DNA of 64,000 nt from Idiomarina baltica OS145 (lineage in GTDB: Bacteria; Pseudomonadota; Gammaproteobacteria; Enterobacterales; Alteromonadaceae): positions 414,503 through 478,502 of the forward strand of contig NZ_CH672403.1 in NCBI RefSeq assembly GCF_000152885.1, given 5' to 3'. The notes under the pieces are model-generated. The model was not told where the DNA came from. It searched no databases and saw nothing but the letters and a program-made list of their open reading frames with translations. Below, piece by piece: positions 26,729-40,232 of this stretch. The stretch's first letter is position 1, and each line of letters starts with the position of its first letter. Position numbers and translations under genes: made by a program.

Positions 26729-27616
26729 TTAATGGTCTCGACAGGGCTCGTCGGGATACTCAAGTTCAATTGTAGTATGCGCTAAATTAAAGCCTTGTAG
26801 CGCATCGGAAATATTAAGTTTGAGCCGGCCCCGCTGCTCCGCAGTCAGCTCACGCGCAACCACAATATGCGCGGTTAATACATGACGCTCACCATCAAGC
26901 GACCAAAAGTGAATATGATGAGCATCTTGCACATCATCTAGTTTTATCAGTTTTTCTTGAATAGCGATATAGGCCTCTTCGCTGGGCGCTGCTTGCACAA
27001 ACAGTTTCACTGTAGAGGCCAAAGTGCGAATAACATTAAGTAAAATAAATAAGGTAAAACCGATAGATAACAAAGGGTCAAGAATAGGCCAGTCGACAAA
27101 ATACAACACGATTGAGACTATCAATACCGCGACCCAGCCCAACACGTCTTCGATCAGGTGCCAATTTAATACGCGTTCATTAAGCGTCTCACCTGCACTT
27201 AATTTAAACGCCGCATAACCATTAACGGCGACACCAAAAACCGCCAGTCCGATCATTCCTTCAGCAACGGGCATCACGGGATCAAATAAGCGAGGGATGG
27301 CGGTATAAAGCACCCAGACCGAACCGGCAATTAGAATCACCGCATTAATAAAAGCCCCGACCAATGAAAGCCGCTGATACCCGTATGTGAAGGTGCGAGA
27401 TGGATCCCGCTTACTGAACTTGTTGAGTAACCAGGCTAGGCCTATAGATAAGCTATCGCCTAGATCGTGCACCGCATCTGCAAGGATCGCTGTACTGTTC
27501 GTTAAAACACCACCAATAAACTCAATGATGGTGAAAGCCAAGTTGAGAAAAAATGCCCAACCAATCCGGTTCGAAGACATATCGTGGTGATGGTGATGAT
27601 GGTGGTCGTGACTCAT
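26729..27616 (-). CDS. Cation diffusion facilitator (zinc/cobalt/cadmium efflux)
   Basis: About 295 residues from the ATG ending at 27616 (GTGGAG upstream). The N-terminus is a histidine run of the metal-buffering type. Six membrane segments follow, including HDLGDSLSIG (site A metal ligands, helix 2), with matching ligands in helix 5 and a cytoplasmic C-terminal domain with histidines (HHIHFWSLDGERHVLTAHI). The HD/HD-type ligand pattern suggests zinc, which is an inference. It exports divalent metal in exchange for protons. Confidence 0.92.
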   Translation of the reverse strand: MSHDHHHHHHHDMSSNRIGWAFFLNLAFTIIEFIGGVLTNSTAILADAVHDLGDSLSIGLAWLLNKFSKRDPSRTFTYGYQRLSLVGAFINAVILIAGSVWVLYTAIPRLFDPVMPVAEGMIGLAVFGVAVNGYAAFKLSAGETLNERVLNWHLIEDVLGWVAVLIVSIVLYFVDWPILDPLLSIGFTLFILLNVIRTLASTVKLFVQAAPSEEAYIAIQEKLIKLDDVQDAHHIHFWSLDGERHVLTAHIVVARELTAEQRGRLKLNISDALQGFNLAHTTIELEYPDEPCRDH

Positions 27617-27804
27617 AAACTCCACTTGTTAACTCAGTGAGACGGACAACAGAGTGTGTGTTGGTTTAGTAACTACTATGACACGATAAGACGTATATGC
27701 GAAGCATATCGCGATTTATGTCGCTCTGACTTCGTCATTTTGGGCTGACAACACAGTACTATTATATTATTGTAAAAATAATGTTATCAAAATGAGAGAA
27801 CACA

Positions 27805-28875
27805 GTGCGAAAACTTCTTATACTTGGATTGCTTTTAACGAGCTTCAACGCCCTTGGCAAAACATTTGAAACACCTACTTTTCTCATTCAATGCCAAGAT
27901 TGTACAACCGGTCAACTCCGTGACTGGTTCTTCAACACGATCGTTCTTAATACAAATAAAAACCCGGAAAAAGAACATCAACGCATCTACTCAGAATATC
28001 GCATCATCGTACATCGACCTGAGTCATCTCGGTACGACGCGTTTAAAGTGATCGCACCCGTAACACGCTTAATGCAAGGCGATATTAAACCAGAAACCTT
28101 TAACGTCTCAAAGACCTCTCATACAAACAGTGAAACCTACCTCGCGAAGCAGCTGTTTGCCTATGCAAAGCAAATCGATAAACAATTAGATCATATCGGC
28201 GACCAATTAAGCCGTTCGTTTAAAACTACGGATGAGTATCAGCAATGGCTTAACTCAAATAACACGCAAGCTAATAACCACGTCTGCACAAATAACCCTC
28301 AATATCTTGGATTAACGTCTTTCTTTTCAGTTGATGCGCGTAAACAGTTACAACAACAAGCAAGCCAACTGTTCAGCGAAATCGACTTCAACAGTGAACC
28401 AACGACGATCGAGGTAGCCAACCAGTCTCGGTTTATTAAGGGCACTCTCAATCAGTCTTCTATTTACTTGATTAAGCGAAAGCCGTTTCATAATTCGACA
28501 ATATCCTTAAATTTTGCCGATCCGGAGGACCCAAAAGACTCTGCGAAAGCAACATTCCTCCTGACATTAAAGGGCGATACGCTGACTATTAATCCTACTG
28601 AGTCGTTAACACGGCTAGGCAACAAGAGCCTGAGTCTTTTCGAAGACTTTGGCGGAGAAGTGTCGCCATGTGCTGTTGTGGCAATGAATAGCTATCAAAC
28701 ACCTCAAACAATTCGACAAACACAGAAAGAGCCTAGACTTGCAGCTAATGTTAATCCCGATAATCCACATTTATGCGCATACATTTATGATGCGCAAGAT
28801 AAAACACGCAGATTGATTCTAGGAGCAACCTGTAGCTTGATGTCGGATGGAGCTGATACCGTTGATAGCCGCTAG
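27805..28875 (+). CDS. Hypothetical exported protein
   Basis: A 356-residue protein with a GTG start and a signal peptide (MRKLLILGLLLTSFNALG). It contains an early CxxC (QCQDCTT) plus later isolated cysteines. I do not recognise the family. Composition is polar and rich in Asn/Thr/Lys, typical of a periplasmic or secreted protein. It lies in an AT-richer patch with two further unknown genes between core blocks, which may be a local insertion. Confidence 0.65.
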   Translation: MRKLLILGLLLTSFNALGKTFETPTFLIQCQDCTTGQLRDWFFNTIVLNTNKNPEKEHQRIYSEYRIIVHRPESSRYDAFKVIAPVTRLMQGDIKPETFNVSKTSHTNSETYLAKQLFAYAKQIDKQLDHIGDQLSRSFKTTDEYQQWLNSNNTQANNHVCTNNPQYLGLTSFFSVDARKQLQQQASQLFSEIDFNSEPTTIEVANQSRFIKGTLNQSSIYLIKRKPFHNSTISLNFADPEDPKDSAKATFLLTLKGDTLTINPTESLTRLGNKSLSLFEDFGGEVSPCAVVAMNSYQTPQTIRQTQKEPRLAANVNPDNPHLCAYIYDAQDKTRRLILGATCSLMSDGADTVDSR

Positions 28876-28955
28876 CTATAGGATTCCGAAAGGCTTCTAT
28901 CTTTCGTCTGACGGCAACAAATTGGTCAAGAGTTGAATTTACCAGAGGCTACATT

Positions 28956-29198
28956 ATGACCTTAATACTAGTCCACGTTGCGATCATAGCTCTCATCACG
29001 CTAATCTGTATAAAAATTAAAGTATGGGTGCCTATGCTTATCACCTTAATTCTATCCTTTACTTATTTTTATTGGATAATCAGTAACAGCCAACCGGACG
29101 GTCTTTCAAACATAGTTTTCTTTATTTGGCCTCCTCTTTATACAATATTATGTGGCGGATTTTGGTTTCTCTTTAATAAAATACGGTTAGCGTTATAA
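28956..29198 (+). CDS. Small membrane protein of unknown function
   Basis: 80 residues and three hydrophobic segments (about 4-20, 25-45 and 53-72). The ATG lacks a clear ribosome site. AT-rich composition like its right neighbour suggests shared origin. No family recognised. Confidence 0.5.
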   Translation: MTLILVHVAIIALITLICIKIKVWVPMLITLILSFTYFYWIISNSQPDGLSNIVFFIWPPLYTILCGGFWFLFNKIRLAL

Positions 29199-29280
29199 AG
29201 GTTATCAGTGGGAAAATACGGGGTTTTATATCAAGCCTAATGACTATCGTTTTAATCTAATTAAAAAATTGAAGTAGGTT

Positions 29281-29760
29281 GTGCAAGTGATTAAATTTAA
29301 GTTCAATCATTTTTGGTTTGTTTTTCTTTTGTTGTTTTTTTTAAGTAGCCTCTATTTTATTTGGCCAGAAAAAGATCTAGTCATCAATTTTTATAAGACG
29401 GGCGACGGCACTCAGTTTGAAGCAAAAATGACCATTGGCATGACACTTATGATTTTTGCAGTTTTTATTTATATGCCATTTCGAATGATTACTGAACCGT
29501 TTTTTTCGTATTGGTTAGAAAATAATAGTCTTTTCATAAAAAAGTTTGGAAAAACTAAAGAGGTTCCACTTAGTAAAATGGTTTATGTGCTTCGGAAACC
29601 ATTATGGACAAGGTTTTTTGGCGCACCATATATGCTATTTTACTATAATGACAAGCGTTACAGAATACCGTCAGGATTTTACCTTTCTGAAAAAGATTAT
29701 GAGTATTTAAAAACAAAAGTAGATATAACGGAACAGGGTAACTTAGAGGTGAAAGTTTAG
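29281..29760 (+). CDS. Putative membrane protein with PH-like domain
   Basis: A 159-residue protein with two N-terminal membrane helices (about 10-28 and 55-75) and a soluble C-terminal half. That half (LFIKKFGKTKEVPLSKMVYV...) resembles short bacterial PH-like or YcxB-type domains; this is a weak impression. The GTG start at 29281 is uncertain. The coding region is markedly AT-rich compared with flanking genes. It ends before glmS, transcribed convergently. Confidence 0.55.
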   Translation: MQVIKFKFNHFWFVFLLLFFLSSLYFIWPEKDLVINFYKTGDGTQFEAKMTIGMTLMIFAVFIYMPFRMITEPFFSYWLENNSLFIKKFGKTKEVPLSKMVYVLRKPLWTRFFGAPYMLFYYNDKRYRIPSGFYLSEKDYEYLKTKVDITEQGNLEVKV

Positions 29761-29835
29761 TGTCATCCAGCAAAAAAAGGACATCTAATGTTACTCAAAA
29801 GATACATTTTATGTCCTTATTAGCCGTTGTTTAAA

Positions 29836-29863
29836 ACGCAGTGACGGTTATTCAACCGTCACT
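29836..29863 (-). terminator. Hairpin at the 3' end of glmS
   Basis: A nine-base perfect stem (29840-29848 with 29855-29863, AGTGACGGT / ACCGTCACT) overlaps the glmS stop and is followed on the minus strand by a short T-rich run. It likely ends the glmU-glmS transcript. Confidence 0.6.
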
Positions 29864-31680
29864 GACTTCGCAAGGTTTCTTGGTTGGTCGACATCGGTGC
29901 CTTTAATGATAGCCACGTAGTACGACAACAACTGCAGAGGAATGGTGTACACGATAGGCGCGATGACTTCATCACAGTGACAGACATTTAATACATTCAT
30001 CGTGTCATCACTGGTGAAGCGTGCGTTCTTATCAGAGAACACATACATAATCCCGCCACGGGCGCGCACTTCTTCAACGTTTGATTTAAGCTTCTCGAGC
30101 AGCTCGTTGTTAGGTGCAACAACAATGACCGGCATCTCTTCGTCGATTAACGCTAATGGGCCATGCTTAAGCTCTCCAGCTGCGTACGCTTCCGCGTGAA
30201 TATACGAGATCTCTTTGAGCTTTAACGCACCTTCCATGGCTATTGGGTATTGATTACCACGTCCAAGGAATAGACTATGATCCTTGCTTGCAAAGTCGGG
30301 CGCTAGCGCTTCAATTTCAGCATCGAGTTCAACCGCTTCTTCGAGTTTAGCAGGTAAGGTTTGTAACGCTTTTACAATAGCGGATTGCTGTTGTTCGTTC
30401 ATGCCACGGTACTTACCAATCGCAACGGTGAGCATTAATAGCCCCGTAAGCTGGGTAGTAAATGCTTTCGTTGATGCGACGCCGATTTCTGCGCCAGCAC
30501 GCGTCATAAAAGCAAGATCTGACTCACGTACCATGGACGAGGTTGCGACGTTACAAATCGTCAGACTGCCTCGATAGCCCATTTCTTTTGAGAGACGAAG
30601 CGCTGCGAGCGTATCCGCCGTTTCGCCACTTTGCGAGATAGTCACAAGCAGACTGTTAGGGCGCACAAACGACTGGCGATACCTGAACTCAGAGGCTATC
30701 TCTACATTACACGAGATGTTTGCCATTGATTCAAGCCAGTATTTTGCCACCATGCCCGCATGGTAACTGGTACCACAAGCAATGATTTGGACATGCTCAA
30801 CCGTCTTAAATAACTCGGCTGCACCTTCACCAAACGCATCATCAAGCACGGTCGTTTCGGATAATCGACCTTCCAACGCATTTCGCACCGCGATAGGTTG
30901 CTCGTGAATTTCTTTCAACATGAAATGGCGATACTGACCTTTACCGCCTGCATCGTAATTGACATCTGAATCAACGACTTCGCGCTCAACAGCTTCGTCA
31001 GCGCTATCATAAATTTTGATGTCGTTACGGTTGATATCGGCAACGTCACCTTCTTCGAGATAAATAAACTTGCGTGTTACAGGTAATAGCGCCAACTGAT
31101 CAGAGGCGACAAAGTTTTCACCAATACCTACGCCAATCACTAGGGGACTTCCAGAGCGAGCAACAACCAAACGTTCAGGATCATTGGTATCCATTACGAC
31201 CGTTCCGTAGGCGCCCTCTAATTGTCTTACAGCCGCTTTCAACGCATCAAGTAAGTCATCATGGGTTTTACGTTCATGATGGATAAGGTGAGCAATTACT
31301 TCGGTATCGGTCTGACTCACAAATTCATAGCCTAACGCTTGCAGTTGCTCGCGCAAAGTCTCATGGTTTTCGATGATGCCATTATGCACAACGGCAATTT
31401 CGTGTTCCGATAGGTGAGGGTGGGCATTTCTCTCTGTCACGCCACCATGCGTGGCCCACCGAGTATGTGCGATACCTATGGTGCCATCAACTGGACTCTC
31501 ATCAATAGCGTCTGCTAACGCTTGAACTTTACCTGTACGCTTAATCGTTTGTAAGTGTTGAGATTTATCGATAACAGCAATACCAGCTGAGTCATAACCT
31601 CGATATTCGAGACGTTTAAGACCTTCTAATAAAATTCCGCTGACACGTCGCTCAGACGTTGCTCCTACAATACCGCACAT
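29848..31680 (-). CDS. glmS: Glutamine--fructose-6-phosphate aminotransferase (isomerising)
   Basis: 610 residues from the ATG ending at 31680; this start is required because Cys2, exposed after Met removal, is the glutaminase nucleophile (MCGIVGA). The glutamine amidotransferase domain takes up about 240 residues, followed by two SIS domains ([20 protein letters not shown]-type loops) and the C-terminal SVTVE tail. It makes glucosamine-6-phosphate, the entry to peptidoglycan and LPS precursors. It begins two bases after the glmU stop, so the two form one unit. Confidence 0.97.
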   Translation of the reverse strand: MCGIVGATSERRVSGILLEGLKRLEYRGYDSAGIAVIDKSQHLQTIKRTGKVQALADAIDESPVDGTIGIAHTRWATHGGVTERNAHPHLSEHEIAVVHNGIIENHETLREQLQALGYEFVSQTDTEVIAHLIHHERKTHDDLLDALKAAVRQLEGAYGTVVMDTNDPERLVVARSGSPLVIGVGIGENFVASDQLALLPVTRKFIYLEEGDVADINRNDIKIYDSADEAVEREVVDSDVNYDAGGKGQYRHFMLKEIHEQPIAVRNALEGRLSETTVLDDAFGEGAAELFKTVEHVQIIACGTSYHAGMVAKYWLESMANISCNVEIASEFRYRQSFVRPNSLLVTISQSGETADTLAALRLSKEMGYRGSLTICNVATSSMVRESDLAFMTRAGAEIGVASTKAFTTQLTGLLMLTVAIGKYRGMNEQQQSAIVKALQTLPAKLEEAVELDAEIEALAPDFASKDHSLFLGRGNQYPIAMEGALKLKEISYIHAEAYAAGELKHGPLALIDEEMPVIVVAPNNELLEKLKSNVEEVRARGGIMYVFSDKNARFTSDDTMNVLNVCHCDEVIAPIVYTIPLQLLSYYVAIIKGTDVDQPRNLAKSVTVE

Positions 31681-31682
31681 AA

Positions 31683-33053
31683 TTACTGTTCCCTTTTCTT
31701 TGGTCTTTCCCAACCATCTATGTTTCTTTGCTTACCGCGCGCAACGGCTAGTTGCTGATCTTCAACATCTCGAGTGACGACAGAACCTGCACCGATAGTC
31801 GCTTCTTTGCCAATTTTCACAGGTGCGACTAGTGAACTATTAGAGCCAATAAATGCACCATCACCGATTTCGGTTTTGGATTTGTTAACACCATCGTAAT
31901 TACAAGTAATAGTACCTGCACCGATGTTTGCTTGTTTACCGATCTCTGTATCACCTAAGTAAGTTAAGTGATTCGCTTTTGAGCCCTCGCCGAGACGAGT
32001 TTTTTTCATCTCTACGAAATTACCAACAAGGGCTCCTCGCTCCATAATCGCGCCTGGACGTAGTCGCGCAAAGGGACCGACTTGGCAATCGGTCTCTATG
32101 TGAGCATCCTCAATATGGCTGTTCGCCTTAATAACTGTGTTTGCACCAATTTTAGCGTTTCGAATAACACAGTTTGGCTCAATAACGACACCATTACCAA
32201 GTTCAACATGCCCTTCAAACACAACATTTACATCTATTACCACATCTTCGCCAACAACAACCGAACCGCGAACATCAAAACGCATCGGATCCATCAACGT
32301 AGCGCCTTGGGTCATCAAGTCGCGCGCAACTCTTTGCTGGTAAGCTCGCTCTAAGCTGGCAAGTTGAATACGGTTGTTCGCTCCCTCAACTTCGTTTGTT
32401 TCACCTGGTTGAGTTGAGGCGATATCGACGCCTTCACTAGCTGCCATAGCAACAATGTCAGTTAAATAATACTCTTGCTGGGCATTATTATTATCTAATG
32501 CGCCCAGCCAGCGCTTAAGCGCATCACCGCTTGCTACCATGATACCGGTATTTACTTCGTTCACCTGAAGCTCTTCGTCGCTCGCATCTTTCTGTTCAAC
32601 AATACCAACGATACGCTGTGTAGCCTTGTCACGAATGATACGCCCATAACCAGATGGGTCATCTAACTTCATTGTAAGAAGACCTAAGTCGGTGCGTGTA
32701 GCAACGTCGAGTAGTTTAGATAGAGTTTCCGGCGTTAACAGAGGAACATCGCCATATAAGATTGCGACTTTTTCGTCAGGCAGAAGCTCATCCATTACTT
32801 GTTGAACAGCATGCCCGGTTCCTAGCTGCTCCTTTTGTTCGTTCCACACCAAGGATGAGTCCGAAACGTGCGCTTTTAATTGCTCCCCTCCATGGCCATA
32901 AACTAAATTTATAGCGTGTGGCTTTAACACCTTTGCACAGTCAATTACGTGCTGCACCATCGGCTTGTGAGCAACCTTGTGTAACACTTTGGGCAGGCTC
33001 GAACGCATCCGTGTTCCTTTTCCCGCAGCCAAGATGATTACGCGAAGTTTCAT
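31683..33053 (-). CDS. glmU: Bifunctional UDP-N-acetylglucosamine pyrophosphorylase / glucosamine-1-phosphate acetyltransferase
   Basis: 456 residues from the ATG ending at 33053, giving the typical N-terminus [16 protein letters not shown]. The nucleotidyltransferase domain (residues 1-230, LAAGKGTRM and YGDVPL motifs) is followed by a left-handed beta-helix acetyltransferase domain ([23 protein letters not shown]). It produces UDP-GlcNAc from GlcN-1-P. Position between atpC and glmS is conserved in gammaproteobacteria. Confidence 0.97.
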   Translation of the reverse strand: MKLRVIILAAGKGTRMRSSLPKVLHKVAHKPMVQHVIDCAKVLKPHAINLVYGHGGEQLKAHVSDSSLVWNEQKEQLGTGHAVQQVMDELLPDEKVAILYGDVPLLTPETLSKLLDVATRTDLGLLTMKLDDPSGYGRIIRDKATQRIVGIVEQKDASDEELQVNEVNTGIMVASGDALKRWLGALDNNNAQQEYYLTDIVAMAASEGVDIASTQPGETNEVEGANNRIQLASLERAYQQRVARDLMTQGATLMDPMRFDVRGSVVVGEDVVIDVNVVFEGHVELGNGVVIEPNCVIRNAKIGANTVIKANSHIEDAHIETDCQVGPFARLRPGAIMERGALVGNFVEMKKTRLGEGSKANHLTYLGDTEIGKQANIGAGTITCNYDGVNKSKTEIGDGAFIGSNSSLVAPVKIGKEATIGAGSVVTRDVEDQQLAVARGKQRNIDGWERPKKREQ

Positions 33054-33104
33054 ATCTTTTACATCCTTAGTGTTATCGATTTGTTGAAAACGGACATATT
33101 CTAC

Positions 33105-33144
33105 ATACAAAAAAGGCCTTGTTGTACCAACAACAAGGCCTTTT
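33105..33144 (-). terminator. Rho-independent terminator of the atp operon
   Basis: A 14-base perfect stem (33111-33124 with 33131-33144, AAAAGGCCTTGTTG and its complement) has a six-base loop and a T-tract continuing on the minus strand. It lies between atpC and glmU. Confidence 0.93.
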
Positions 33145-33164
33145 GCGTAATTTTTTTCTAATTT

Positions 33165-33581
33165 TTAACGTCTAAGCTTACGAATAACTTCAAGTTGCGC
33201 CATCGCGCGTGATAATTCTGCAATTGCTTCAGCATACGACAAGTCAGAACCTGAATCCGCAATCGCTTCTTCCGCACGCTTACGCGCTGCTTCAGCTTCT
33301 TGCTCATCTAGCTCATGACCACGTACAGCAACATCAGCAAGAACAATCACTTGACCTGGTTGCACTTCAAGAACACCACCGGCAACATACAGCAGTTCTT
33401 CTTGACCTTCCTCACTCAAAAAACGAACCATTCCTGGTTTGATTTTGGTCAGTAAGGGTGCGTGTCCTGGGTAAATACCCAGTTCACCTTCGCTACCCGA
33501 CACCTGGACCGTCTGCACAACGCCGGTAAACAACCGACGTTCTGCACTCACGATTTCCAGATTTAACGTTTGTGTCGCCAT
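33165..33581 (-). CDS. atpC: F1Fo ATP synthase epsilon subunit
   Basis: 138 residues. An N-terminal beta-sandwich ([30 protein letters not shown]) is followed by a C-terminal helical hairpin rich in alanine and glutamate. This is the usual rotor subunit that couples gamma to the c-ring and can inhibit ATP hydrolysis. GGGAGGTTTAA precedes the ATG. It is the last gene of the atp operon. Confidence 0.97.
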   Translation of the reverse strand: MATQTLNLEIVSAERRLFTGVVQTVQVSGSEGELGIYPGHAPLLTKIKPGMVRFLSEEGQEELLYVAGGVLEVQPGQVIVLADVAVRGHELDEQEAEAARKRAEEAIADSGSDLSYAEAIAELSRAMAQLEVIRKLRR

Positions 33582-33598
33582 TTAAACCTCCCAGTTGG

Positions 33599-35002
<1,404 letters not shown>

Positions 35003-35025
35003 TCAATTCTTTTACCGTTGCCGCG

Positions 35026-35892
35026 TTATACCGCTTCGGCGCCGGAGACGATTTCCGATATTTCTTGCGTAATCGCTGCCTGACGAGCTTTGTTGTACTG
35101 CAGCTGAAGCTTATCAATAAGGTCTTCAGCATTGTCAGTTGCAGCTTTCATCGCAATCATACGAGCAGCTTGCTCACTGGCGAAGTTATCTACAACACCC
35201 TGATACACCTGGGTCTCAACATATCGACGAATAAGCGTGTCGAGAATGCTTTCAGGGTTTGGCTCGTACAAGTAGTCCCAGCTACCCGTTTGGACATTTT
35301 CGTCCTTTTCCGCTTGCGGCAATGGCAGCAATTGGTGAATGGTCGGCTCTTGTGTCATGGTGTTAACGAACTTGTTGTACACCACGTACAAGCGGTCGAT
35401 TTTGCCTTCTTCAAAAGCGTCCAACATAATTTGGACAGAACCTGTAATTTCTTTAAGTTCTGGCTTGTCACCTAGACCCGATACTTGGGCTTGCAACTTA
35501 CCACCAAAACGTTTGAAAAAGCCGGTTGCTTTACTTCCGATGGCTGCAAAATCAGCCTCAATGCCTTGTTCTTTCCACTCGTTTGCGTGTTTTACGACGG
35601 CTTTAAACTCGTTAGAGTTAAGGCCACCACATAAACCACGGTCGGTAGAAATAACAATGTAGCCCACACGCTTCACCTCGCGTTCTTCCATAAATGGATG
35701 ACGATACTCAATGTTTCCGCGTGCGACATGACCAATCACTTTGCGAATGGTGTCCGCGTATGGACGACTTTCATCCATACGTTCCTGCGCCTTTTTCATT
35801 TTTGACGCAGCCACCATCTCCATAGCGCTAGTGATCTTCTGAGTATTACCGATACTCGAGATCTGTGTCTTTATCTCTTTACCGCTGGCCAT
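35026..35892 (-). CDS. atpG: F1Fo ATP synthase gamma subunit
   Basis: 288 residues. The N- and C-terminal coiled-coil helices ([20 protein letters not shown] and the final [17 protein letters not shown]) form the rotor shaft inside the alpha3beta3 ring. [11 protein letters not shown] is the conserved central motif. Length and sequence are standard. Confidence 0.98.
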   Translation of the reverse strand: MASGKEIKTQISSIGNTQKITSAMEMVAASKMKKAQERMDESRPYADTIRKVIGHVARGNIEYRHPFMEEREVKRVGYIVISTDRGLCGGLNSNEFKAVVKHANEWKEQGIEADFAAIGSKATGFFKRFGGKLQAQVSGLGDKPELKEITGSVQIMLDAFEEGKIDRLYVVYNKFVNTMTQEPTIHQLLPLPQAEKDENVQTGSWDYLYEPNPESILDTLIRRYVETQVYQGVVDNFASEQAARMIAMKAATDNAEDLIDKLQLQYNKARQAAITQEISEIVSGAEAV

Positions 35893-35947
35893 GATGATTC
35901 TCCTTTAACTCAACGACAAATGGCCGCTTACTAGCGGCCACCGCCAA

Positions 35948-37489
35948 TTACCATGATTGCGTTTGCTTGAATTTCTCAAGTGCCGCTTTCAATTGGCTAT
36001 CGATGTCGTCGTTATAGTTTCCGGTTTTATCAATTTCAGCCATCAGCTCAGAGTATTCGCTCGCCATGAATGATTGTAGAGACTCTTCAAAATCCATGAT
36101 TTTGTCGATAGCCACATCTTTCAGGAAGCCTTTCTCAACGGCGTAAATTGATACAGCCATTTGAGCCACGCTCATAGGCTTATATTGCTTCTGCTTCATC
36201 AACTCGGTGACGCGCTGGCCATGCTCAAGTTGAGCACGAGTCGATTCATCAAGGTCAGATGCGAACTGAGCAAAGGCTGCCAATTCACGGTACTGAGCCA
36301 AGGCTAGACGGATACCGCCGCCCAATTTCTTGATGATCTTAGTCTGTGCAGCACCACCAACACGAGAAACTGAGATACCCGCGTTAACCGCTGGGCGAAT
36401 ACCTGAGTTGAACAGGTCAGTTTCAAGGAAGATCTGACCGTCAGTGATTGAAATCACGTTAGTCGGTACGAACGCAGATACGTCACCCGCTTGTGTTTCA
36501 ATGATAGGTAATGCGGTCAAAGAACCTGTTTTACCTTTCACTTCACCGTTGGTGTGCTTTTCTACATAGTCAGCGTTGACGCGAGCAGCGCGCTCAAGTA
36601 GACGCGAATGTAGATAGAAAACGTCACCAGGGAATGCTTCACGACCTGGAGGACGACGCAGTAGCAATGAAATTTGACGATAAGCAACTGCTTGCTTCGA
36701 CAAATCATCATAAATAATTAATGCGTCTTCACCGCGGTCACGGAAGAACTCACCCATAGTACAGCCAGAGTATGCTGACAAGTACTGAAGCGCCGCAGAT
36801 TCAGAAGCAGAAGCGGCTACAACAATGGTGTTTTCCAATGCGCCGTGCTCTTCCAGCTTACGAACAACTGCAGAAATCGTTGAGTTTTTCTGGCCGATTG
36901 CGACGTAAACACATTTAATTCCAGAGTTTTTCTGGTTGATGATTGCGTCAACTGCTAAAGCCGTTTTACCGGTTTGACGGTCACCGATGATCAACTCACG
37001 TTGACCACGACCGACTGGGATCATCGAGTCGATTGATTTGTAGCCGGTTTGTACTGGCTCATCAACAGATTGACGATCGATAACACCCGGTGCAATTTTT
37101 TCGACAGGCTCGTAAGCTTCCGCTTCGATAGGACCTTTACCGTCGATAGGTTGACCAAGCGTGTTAACTACACGGCCAAGCAACTTGTTACCAACAGGTA
37201 CTTCAAGAATACGACCCGTAGATTTAACTTTTACACCCTCTTGCAAGTCAGCATAAGGGCCCATTACAACCGCACCAACAGAGTCACGCTCAAGGTTCAG
37301 TGCGATAGCGTAGCGGTTTCCAGGAAGCTCGATCATCTCACCTTGCAAGCAGTCTGCAAGGCCGTGAACGCGAATGATACCGTCTTGTACAGACATGATG
37401 GTACCTTCGTTGCGCGCTTCGCTGGTGACTTCGAACTTCTCAATACGCTCTTTGATTAGTTCTGCGATTTCATTTGAATTCAGTTGCAT
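35948..37489 (-). CDS. atpA: F1Fo ATP synthase alpha subunit
   Basis: 513 residues from the ATG ending at 37489 ([12 protein letters not shown], as in E. coli); the frame could open two codons earlier at a TTG but GGGGA spacing favours the ATG. The non-catalytic P-loop GDRQTGKT and the visible [12 protein letters not shown] motif identify it. It is the regulatory nucleotide-binding subunit of F1. Confidence 0.98.
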   Translation of the reverse strand: MQLNSNEIAELIKERIEKFEVTSEARNEGTIMSVQDGIIRVHGLADCLQGEMIELPGNRYAIALNLERDSVGAVVMGPYADLQEGVKVKSTGRILEVPVGNKLLGRVVNTLGQPIDGKGPIEAEAYEPVEKIAPGVIDRQSVDEPVQTGYKSIDSMIPVGRGQRELIIGDRQTGKTALAVDAIINQKNSGIKCVYVAIGQKNSTISAVVRKLEEHGALENTIVVAASASESAALQYLSAYSGCTMGEFFRDRGEDALIIYDDLSKQAVAYRQISLLLRRPPGREAFPGDVFYLHSRLLERAARVNADYVEKHTNGEVKGKTGSLTALPIIETQAGDVSAFVPTNVISITDGQIFLETDLFNSGIRPAVNAGISVSRVGGAAQTKIIKKLGGGIRLALAQYRELAAFAQFASDLDESTRAQLEHGQRVTELMKQKQYKPMSVAQMAVSIYAVEKGFLKDVAIDKIMDFEESLQSFMASEYSELMAEIDKTGNYNDDIDSQLKAALEKFKQTQSW

Positions 37490-37503
37490 GCTCAAGTCCC
37501 CAA

Positions 37504-38037
37504 TTAGGATTGCAGTGCATAGGCAAGACGTTCTAGCTTGCCACGCAGTGAACCGTCAATCACGGTATCGCCTGCTTGAATGGTTAATCCGCCAATCATT
37601 GACGCATCTACACTGCAGTTCAGCTTAATTTTGCGTTGCAAACGTGCTTCGAGTGCCTTAGAAAGCTCAGCTTGCTGAGCATCCGACATTTCGACCGCAC
37701 CCGTTACATCTACGACAATTTCCTTTTCGTAATCAGCACGGAGCACGTTAAATTGTTCCAACACCGCTGGCAGGGCAGTTAAACGTTCGTTTTCTGCCAT
37801 CACCTTGATAAGATTCTGTGCTTGTTCGGTTAATGCGTCTCCGCAAACACCGATAAACACCTCACTCGTGCGACCAACGGTAGCAGAGCTACTCAAAAAG
37901 CTCGCCATACGGTCATCTTGCGCCACTGAAGCGGCAAAAGACAACATCTCGGCCCACTTATCGAGCGCTCCTTGTTGCAAAGCAAAATCAAAAGCTGCTT
38001 TTGCGTAGGGGCGAGCGACAGTAGTCAGTTCTGACAT
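37504..38037 (-). CDS. atpH: F1Fo ATP synthase delta subunit
   Basis: 177 residues in one OSCP/delta domain. It starts [15 protein letters not shown] and ends with the conserved [24 protein letters not shown]. It joins the F1 head to the b-subunit stator. It sits between atpF and atpA in the standard order. Confidence 0.97.
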   Translation of the reverse strand: MSELTTVARPYAKAAFDFALQQGALDKWAEMLSFAASVAQDDRMASFLSSSATVGRTSEVFIGVCGDALTEQAQNLIKVMAENERLTALPAVLEQFNVLRADYEKEIVVDVTGAVEMSDAQQAELSKALEARLQRKIKLNCSVDASMIGGLTIQAGDTVIDGSLRGKLERLAYALQS

Positions 38038-38054
38038 AAGCTCAAACCCCTTGA

Positions 38055-38525
38055 TTAAAGTTCAGCGACCAGTTTTTCAACGATGTCGCGATGAGCGTTC
38101 TCATCAATCTCACGCTCGATAATTTTCTGAGCACCAGTCACAGCTAGAACAGCGACTTGCTTACGCAACTCTTCACGAGCACGATGGCGTTCAGCTTCGA
38201 CTTCCTCATGACCAGACGCGACGATTTTCTCGCGTTCTTCGTGACCACGCTGAGTTTCGTCCTCAACGATTTTTGCGCCACGTTTCTTAGCCTGCTCAAT
38301 GATTTCAGCCGCTTGCTGCTTCGCCTCTTTAAGCTGCTCAGCGATGTCTTCCTGGGCTTTTTCTAAATCTTTTTGAGCACGTTCGCCAGCACTAAGCCCG
38401 TCAGCAATTTTCTTCTGACGTTCTTCAATTGCCTTGATGATCGGTGGCCACACGAACTTCATGCAGAACCACACGAACACGGCGAACGCGATCGTTTGTC
38501 CAATTATAGTAGCGTTGATATCCAC
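38055..38525 (-). CDS. atpF: F1Fo ATP synthase b subunit
   Basis: 156 residues, the same as E. coli. One N-terminal membrane helix ([23 protein letters not shown]) leads into a long charged coiled coil (residues 35-140). It forms the peripheral stalk dimer. The start codon is preceded by AAGGAGGTCCGTTG. Confidence 0.97.
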   Translation of the reverse strand: MDINATIIGQTIAFAVFVWFCMKFVWPPIIKAIEERQKKIADGLSAGERAQKDLEKAQEDIAEQLKEAKQQAAEIIEQAKKRGAKIVEDETQRGHEEREKIVASGHEEVEAERHRAREELRKQVAVLAVTGAQKIIEREIDENAHRDIVEKLVAEL

Positions 38526-38562
38526 AACGGACCTCCTTTATTTGGTGACCGTCGAATCGCGC

Positions 38563-38835
<273 letters not shown>

Positions 38836-38874
38836 TCAGTAGATTAAAGTTAAAAAATAAAAGTAAAACCAAAC

Positions 38875-39684
<810 letters not shown>

Positions 39685-40071
39685 TTACGTTGATTTTAAA
39701 AACAAAATCGGTGCAATCCACTGTGCAACAACGGCTAGAATAAAGCCGGTTAATAACCACAATGCATTAGAATTTGTAAGCAGTAAAACTAAACTCAGTA
39801 GTACTGCTGTAAGTACTAGCTTGACGCCCTCACCAACAAAAAAACTTTTGACCACTTGTTGGTTGGCACGCGCGCCCGCATATCTAAACGCTATCCAGCC
39901 AAACAGCGCGTTGGGAATCAGTGCCGAAAAACTCCCCAATAAAGCGGCTAATGCAGCATCTGTTTGGCTCACAAGAAAGGCCAATAAAGCAGTGCACAAC
40001 GACACAACTAACTGACTCAAAACCGTTTTTCGTGCTAGTTTTTTTCCTGCCAAAGCAAGGGGCTGAGTCAC
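39685..40071 (-). CDS. atpI: ATP synthase protein I
   Basis: About 128 residues with four membrane segments, from the GTG ending at 40071 (AAAGG nine bases upstream); a TTG six codons earlier is the alternative. AtpI is a non-essential assembly factor for the c-ring in some bacteria. It opens the operon after the candidate promoter at 40138-40165. Confidence 0.88.
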   Translation of the reverse strand: MTQPLALAGKKLARKTVLSQLVVSLCTALLAFLVSQTDAALAALLGSFSALIPNALFGWIAFRYAGARANQQVVKSFFVGEGVKLVLTAVLLSLVLLLTNSNALWLLTGFILAVVAQWIAPILFLKST

Positions 40072-40137
40072 TATTGAACCTTTCTTCAAAATTTGGGTGT
40101 TGACCTATTTTTAAACAGGCGCAAATAAACTCGCGCT

Positions 40138-40165
40138 AGTATAAAGATCTGCCCGCTAAATGCAA
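40138..40165 (-). promoter_or_regulatory. Putative sigma-70 promoter of the atp operon
   Basis: On the minus strand TTGCAT (plus 40160-40165) and TATACT (plus 40138-40143) are 16 bases apart, about 65 bases before atpI. Located in the only sizeable gap between parB and atpI. Confidence 0.6.
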
Positions 40166-40232
40166 ACAAATTTGCCTACAGCCTTTGAGTTTAATGCTAC
40201 TTAACATACCCGTTACAAATGTGACAAGGGTC

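Noticed and set aside
29774-29822. AAGGACAT / ATGTCCTT inverted repeat between the 159-residue gene and glmS
   Set aside because: Arms of eight bases with a spacer of more than 30 bases make a weak structure; it may aid termination but is not called.
32394-32410. TGTTTCACCTGGTTGA in glmU as a possible parS site
   Set aside because: Only the left half matches TGTTTCACGTGAAACA; dyad symmetry is lost. No parS 16-mer was found in the window by eye, so ParB loading sites are probably elsewhere.
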